Translations under genes and position numbers: made by a program
The notes under the pieces: model-generated
Database searches by the model: none
What the model was told of the DNA's origin: nothing
What the model saw: the letters and a program-made list of their open reading frames with translations, nothing else
Assembly (NCBI GenBank): GCA_023430625.1
Contig: JAEZAA010000033.1
Coordinates: 1-9,737 of the forward strand
Direction: 5' to 3'
Origin: Pseudomonadota bacterium
Lineage (GTDB): Bacteria > Pseudomonadota > Gammaproteobacteria > Pseudomonadales > Oleiphilaceae
DNA length: 9,737 nt
Part shown: positions 6,568 through 9,737 of the stretch, one piece after another
Layout of the letters: each line of letters begins with the position of its first letter
Position numbering within the stretch: position 1 is the stretch's first letter

Positions 6568-7893
6568 CTACTCGCGAATCGCCCAAAATTCCAGATCAAG
6601 CCCAGGGAAGCCATCGCCGGCGTGCAGGGCGAAGCCGCCCGAGGTGCCGAGCTTGCTCCAGAATTCCCCGGATTGTTCCAGTTCGAAATAGGTATAGCCC
6701 GCGTGATAAGGAATCTGGCGGGGCGCGACGGGCAAGGGGGTAAGCTTGATACCCTGAAGCTGGAAGTTGACCAACTGACGAATCTCCTCCACCGGTCCGA
6801 TTTTGCAGACGCTGGGGAACTGGATCCGCAGCTTTTCACTGGGAATGTCGGCCTTGACGGCGAGAATGAACTTGGCCGTCTCCAGTAAACTCCGGTCGGA
6901 AATGGTTGAAACCCGGATTCCGAACTGACGCAACACCAAGGGCAGTGCGACTGCGGTTTGTTCCATCACCATGCTCAGTGAGTGGCGCAGGCTGCTGATA
7001 ACTGGTGCAAAACTCTCCTGAAGTCTGTCGTGAAGGTATGGTCCAAAGCTTGGGGCGCGTCGGCTGCGATAGCTGAATGTTTCCAATTCACCGGCCATTT
7101 GCAGTAAGACTTGGTAGAGTTCCAGCGGGTGGAGCAGGCGCTGGCGCTCGAAATGGCTGATGAGGGGGATATAGCGGTTGACGACCGACAGAAAAAGAAA
7201 GTCGACCACTTCCGCGGTACCCAGGCGGGAGCTGTCCGACACCCTGGCCGCGAGCACCTCTGCCCGGTGTTGTAGAAGGCCGGACAACTCCTTCAGCCAA
7301 CCACGGAGCCGGTCGGAGACCGCCACATCGAGAACCGTCGGAATGAAGTTTTCTTCGATCAACAGAGAGCCATCTTCCTTGCGCTCAATGACTTTGAGCA
7401 GGGGAACAATGGCGTAGCCCGTGAGTTCCTGTGACTCAAGCTTGAGGCGGAGGTTGGGCACCGCTACGTCGATCTCGTTGACGCCGGCTTCAGGTGTGGT
7501 TTCGTCGATAACGGTTTGTGGCTCGATCCGAAAACGCTTCGACGCGAGTGGCTCGGCTGAATAATTGGTTGCGCCTGGCTTATGCAACGGCAAGGCAAGA
7601 TAGACCATGGCGTTGCGCGTATTTTCGGGAATTTCCAGTAGTGGCGGGTGGGGATCCGCCTGAGGGATGTCAAAAGCGGTTCCATCGGGCATCAGGCCCC
7701 GCGCCCGTTCAATCGAGAGCTTACCCTGACGCATTAGGTTGAGGTCGAGCTTCAGTTCGGAAAAGCCCCATGCAAAGGCTTGCACCTGGTGCAGGGTGGT
7801 GAGCAATTGATGCTCCACGAACTTATCCTGTTGCTGCAGATGTTGGGGATGCAGGAACATCCCTTCTGCCCAAACCACCTTATGTAACGACAT
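6568..7893 (-). CDS. tssK: TssK (ImpJ/VasE), T6SS baseplate adaptor
   Basis: This 441-residue cytoplasmic protein has the normal TssK length. The family signature is at the N-terminus: Val-Val-Trp-Ala-Glu-Gly-Met-Phe-Leu-His-Pro-Gln-His-Leu-Gln-Gln (residues 6-21). TssK trimers link the baseplate (TssE/F/G, VgrG) to the cytoplasmic parts of TssL and TssM; the N-terminal shoulder resembles phage receptor-binding proteins and the C-terminal head binds the membrane complex. The start ATG at 7893 has AAGGA 9 nt upstream. The gene follows the short tail-anchored protein after 39 bp and is followed 5 bp later by tssL. The tssK-tssL-tssM order is the conserved one. No motif is missing as far as can be judged. 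Confidence 0.97.
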   Translation of the reverse strand: MSLHKVVWAEGMFLHPQHLQQQDKFVEHQLLTTLHQVQAFAWGFSELKLDLNLMRQGKLSIERARGLMPDGTAFDIPQADPHPPLLEIPENTRNAMVYLALPLHKPGATNYSAEPLASKRFRIEPQTVIDETTPEAGVNEIDVAVPNLRLKLESQELTGYAIVPLLKVIERKEDGSLLIEENFIPTVLDVAVSDRLRGWLKELSGLLQHRAEVLAARVSDSSRLGTAEVVDFLFLSVVNRYIPLISHFERQRLLHPLELYQVLLQMAGELETFSYRSRRAPSFGPYLHDRLQESFAPVISSLRHSLSMVMEQTAVALPLVLRQFGIRVSTISDRSLLETAKFILAVKADIPSEKLRIQFPSVCKIGPVEEIRQLVNFQLQGIKLTPLPVAPRQIPYHAGYTYFELEQSGEFWSKLGTSGGFALHAGDGFPGLDLEFWAIRE

Positions 7894-7911
7894 GCATCAA
7901 GGTCCTTATCA

Positions 7912-7926
7912 CTACGGCATTCGTAG
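7912..7926 (-). other. Small stem-loop just before the tssK ribosome-binding site
   Basis: In the mRNA sense CTACG and CGTAG pair around the 5-nt loop AATGC, in the 39-bp gap between the tail-anchored gene and tssK, a few nucleotides upstream of the AAGGA site. The stem is short and not followed by a U-run. It is weak as a regulatory element and may be chance. Confidence 0.25.
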
Positions 7927-7932
7927 GGAGCG

Positions 7933-8379
7933 CTAGCGGGTCAACGCACTCCATAAAACATAGCCCCCTACCGCGATGAGCAGGCAGGTCAGTACTAGAA
8001 TCCACGGCTGAAAAAAACGTCGGGACGGGTGCAATGGCTGAGCGGCCTCCTCTTGTTGCGGCAATCCGGGTGCGGCCCGGCTCAGCAAGTCAAGAAGCGC
8101 TTCCGAACCTCTGCCGGTTTGAGCATCTTGCAGCGTCTGAAGTGTACCAAAAGATGCCAGGCTTTGGAGTAGATCCTTGGGTGCAGGAGTCACACTTTCG
8201 TGATGGTGGATATCCATCGGCTGCGTTATGTCCAGAGCCTGTGGATTCGCCCCCGTCGTCAGGCCGCACCACTCATCAACTAACTCGCTTCTGATCCGTA
8301 CGTACTGGCTGTAGGAAACCTGTTGCTGTTCGTACTGCTCGATCAGTGCTCGCAATTGGAGCGAGGGTATCCTAGACAT
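7933..8379 (-). CDS. Unrecognised tail-anchored membrane protein in the T6SS operon
   Basis: This 148-residue protein is not one of the core T6SS components, and I cannot name a family with confidence. Residues 5-37 form a helical pair with a SHOCT-like pattern (Leu-x-Ala-Leu-Ile-x-x-Tyr, a Gln-rich turn, then Tyr-x-x-x-Arg-x-Glu-Leu-Val). Residues 40-120 are low-complexity and Gln/Pro-rich with three consecutive His at 58-60. A single strongly hydrophobic segment (about 124-143) preceded by two Arg ends five residues from the C-terminus, so the protein should be tail-anchored with its bulk in the cytoplasm. Its ATG overlaps the pppA stop by 8 bp with no Shine-Dalgarno, so translation is probably coupled to pppA. 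Position between pppA and tssK suggests a role linking the phosphatase switch to the membrane complex; this is inference. Confidence 0.85.
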   Translation of the reverse strand: MSRIPSLQLRALIEQYEQQQVSYSQYVRIRSELVDEWCGLTTGANPQALDITQPMDIHHHESVTPAPKDLLQSLASFGTLQTLQDAQTGRGSEALLDLLSRAAPGLPQQEEAAQPLHPSRRFFQPWILVLTCLLIAVGGYVLWSALTR

Positions 8380-9115
8380 AGGCTGGATGAATCACGTCGA
8401 TGACGACAAGCGTAAGGTTATCCGCAGCGGTCTTGCCGAGGGTCGCTTGCATCATGTTGTCAGCCGTAGCTTCAAGGTTGGCGTTGGACAGGTGCTGGGC
8501 TAGCTCGCGGTTATCAAGTTCGCGGTACAGGCCGTCGGAACAGAGCATTAGCCGGTCTCCTGCTTTGAGATCCAGCAATTCCAAGTCCATGAGCGGCGGA
8601 CTCTGTGCGCCGACGGCTCGAGTAATCACGTTAGCCGCAGGGTGGTGCTCCGCGGCGGTAGGCATCAGGATACCCATCCGAACCATTTCCTCGACGGCAC
8701 TGTGATCCCGGGTAATCTGGTGCAACTGCCGTTGTCGGTACAGATAGACCCTGCTATCGCCCATCCAAAAGCACACGGCTTTATGGCCACGCGCGAGTAC
8801 TCCCACGACAGTACTTCCGATCGTGGTACCCGGACCAATCTCCGCAGCCATCGTCATCAGTGCCTGGTTGATGACGAAGATCTGCTGTTCCAGCTGATTC
8901 AACGCGATGCTGAGCCGCCGGTCCAGATTGGCATTAGCCAGTTCGTTAGCCAGCATTTGGCTTGCCGTGTCACCTCGGGAATGCCCACCCATGCCATCGG
9001 CCACGATCCAGAGTGCTTTATCTGCTGCATCGAGAAACGCGTCCTCATTATGGGAGCGCAGGTTTCCCCGGTGCGATCGAGCCGTCGAAGCGAACTGAAG
9101 GAGGGGTATGCTCAT
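8372..9115 (-). CDS. pppA: PppA-like PP2C Ser/Thr protein phosphatase of the T6SS
   Basis: This 247-residue soluble protein is a complete bacterial PP2C phosphatase. All the metal-binding motifs are visible: Asn-Glu-Asp (Asp25), Ala-Asp-Gly-Met-Gly-Gly-His (Asp40, Gly41), Gly-Asp-Ser-Arg-Val-Tyr (119-124), Cys-Ser-Asp-Gly (Asp194) and Ala-Asp-Asn-Leu-Thr (Asp232, Asn233). In T6SS loci such phosphatases (PppA, Stp1) remove the phosphothreonine placed by the kinase PpkA/Stk1 on Fha or TssL and so switch the system off. No kinase gene is in this window; it may lie outside it. The ATG at 9115 is chosen over an in-frame GTG at 9133 because family similarity begins near it; neither has a good Shine-Dalgarno. 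The gene lies 88 bp after tssJ and overlaps the next gene by 8 bp. Catalytic activity is very likely; the exact substrate is inferred. Confidence 0.93.
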   Translation of the reverse strand: MSIPLLQFASTARSHRGNLRSHNEDAFLDAADKALWIVADGMGGHSRGDTASQMLANELANANLDRRLSIALNQLEQQIFVINQALMTMAAEIGPGTTIGSTVVGVLARGHKAVCFWMGDSRVYLYRQRQLHQITRDHSAVEEMVRMGILMPTAAEHHPAANVITRAVGAQSPPLMDLELLDLKAGDRLMLCSDGLYRELDNRELAQHLSNANLEATADNMMQATLGKTAADNLTLVVIDVIHPAYV

Positions 9116-9203
9116 GGTGTTATGAGTCTGCACGGGTCGAACGGGACGAGGCGATCATCGTACGGCAATGAGTTCTCGTATTAGTGACTGCTTACAGTGA
9201 AGG

Positions 9204-9677
9204 TTATTGATCTCGAGCATAAACCCAAATTCCCGCGCGATCCACTCGAACCGTCAGTTTGGTATTGGCATACTGGGTCAAGCCACTTGTCATTCGTGCC
9301 CGGGCGGTTTCGAAATCGCTCAGTTCCGCCAGGAAGCCCAGGGACTGAGTTTCATCATTCACAATGAACTTTTCGACCACCCTGGTACCCGGATAGTAAG
9401 GCCCAAACTTCTGGGTGCTGATCAGATCGGCGCCCAATACCGAGGAAGGGTTCTGGAACATCTTGATCAAACTGGCTTGCTGGTAGCCATTGCCATTTCG
9501 CAGTTGGTGCATTGCCACGACGACAGGCGAAGCGCGCTGGAGCTGATCTGGATTGGCGTCTGCCGAGATCTCGAAGGTCAGCTCCACCGTCGTTACCTTG
9601 GGCTGATTCGATGCGCAACTTGCAATCAACAATGGCAGGGCCAGCAGGACCAGGATCTTGAACATCATATGTCTCAT
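9204..9677 (-). CDS. tssJ: TssJ, outer-membrane lipoprotein of the T6SS membrane complex
   Basis: This 157-residue lipoprotein has a signal peptide with lipobox Ile-Ala-Ser-Cys (Cys21); Ala22 at +2 predicts outer-membrane sorting. The mature part matches TssJ, a transthyretin-like beta-sandwich: Ala-Asn-Pro-Asp (41-44), Ser-Pro-Val-Val-Val-x-x-His-Gln-Leu (50-59), a loop with Phe74, then Val-Leu-Gly-Ala-Asp-Leu (80-85) and Tyr-Pro-Gly-Thr (95-98). TssJ sits in the inner leaflet of the outer membrane and holds the C-terminus of TssM. The ATG at 9677 gives the longest signal peptide; ATGs at 9668 and 9665 are also possible, and upstream purines (AGAGCGAG) favour 9677 only weakly. It appears to be the first complete gene of the run in this window. 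Confidence 0.92.
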   Translation of the reverse strand: MRHMMFKILVLLALPLLIASCASNQPKVTTVELTFEISADANPDQLQRASPVVVAMHQLRNGNGYQQASLIKMFQNPSSVLGADLISTQKFGPYYPGTRVVEKFIVNDETQSLGFLAELSDFETARARMTSGLTQYANTKLTVRVDRAGIWVYARDQ

Positions 9678-9704
9678 GGGACTCGCTCTTGTGCTTATGG
9701 GGAC

Positions 9705-9737
9705 TTATCGCAGTGTTTTGGACAGACGGTCGTAATG
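9705..9737 (-). CDS. Possible C-terminal end of an upstream gene
   Basis: On the minus strand one frame runs from the window edge for ten codons (His-Tyr-Asp-Arg-Leu-Ser-Lys-Thr-Leu-Arg) to a TAA at 9707-9705, 27 bp before the tssJ start. The residues look like the end of a soluble helical protein, and the spacing fits an operon junction. In related clusters an FHA-domain gene often precedes tssJ, but ten residues cannot identify the gene. Confidence 0.35.
   Translation of the reverse strand, partial: HYDRLSKTLR

Noticed and set aside
6563..6586. Longer tssL start overlapping the end of tssK
   Set aside because: It would need a TTG codon; the ATG at 6562 lies 5 bp after the tssK stop and fits the family better.
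8642..9184. 180-codon plus-strand open frame opposite pppA
   Set aside because: It lies antisense to a complete PP2C gene with all catalytic motifs, has no recognisable domain, and looks like a by-product of GC-rich codon use.

Overview
The window holds most of the membrane-complex half of a type VI secretion system (T6SS) cluster, read from right to left on the minus strand, followed by a small accessory island at the left end. The organism is most likely a Gammaproteobacterium with moderate GC. This rests on the protein sequences, the Lol-type outer-membrane lipoprotein signals and the dense operon structure; the genus cannot be named from the sequence.

Right to centre (9737 to 1583, minus strand). 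The end of an unidentified upstream gene is followed by tssJ (outer-membrane lipoprotein), pppA (PP2C Ser/Thr phosphatase), a short unrecognised tail-anchored membrane protein, tssK (baseplate-to-membrane adaptor), tssL (DotU-type inner-membrane protein), tssM (IcmF-type protein that spans to TssJ) and tagF (post-translational repressor). Gaps are at most 88 bp, and two junctions overlap (pppA with the 148-residue gene by 8 bp, tssM with tagF by 4 bp), so this is almost certainly one transcription unit. TssJ, TssL and TssM form the trans-envelope channel and TssK docks the baseplate on it. PppA and TagF are the 'off' side of threonine-phosphorylation and TagF control. The usual kinase (PpkA) and FHA protein are not in view. 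The N-terminus of TssL carries a threonine motif of the kind expected in an FHA-dependent system.

Left part (1 to 1572). A plus-strand gene for a DUF6931-like protein ends 10 bp from the end of tagF (convergent). It diverges from a minus-strand pair, a stand-alone PAAR spike-tip protein and a partial lipoprotein that runs off the left edge. The 168-bp divergent region is the most structured non-coding DNA here. It holds four degenerate 16-bp tandem repeats in the PAAR leader (three ending in a GGA/Shine-Dalgarno-like core), a dyad inside a candidate promoter, and one copy of a 12-bp repeat whose other copy lies at the PAAR stop codon.

Not in this window: hcp, vgrG, the sheath genes tssB/C, tssA/E/F/G, clpV/tssH, ppkA, or any recognisable toxin domain. 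No tRNA, rRNA, CRISPR, insertion sequence or convincing Rho-independent terminator was seen. No gene-free stretch exceeds 300 bases.
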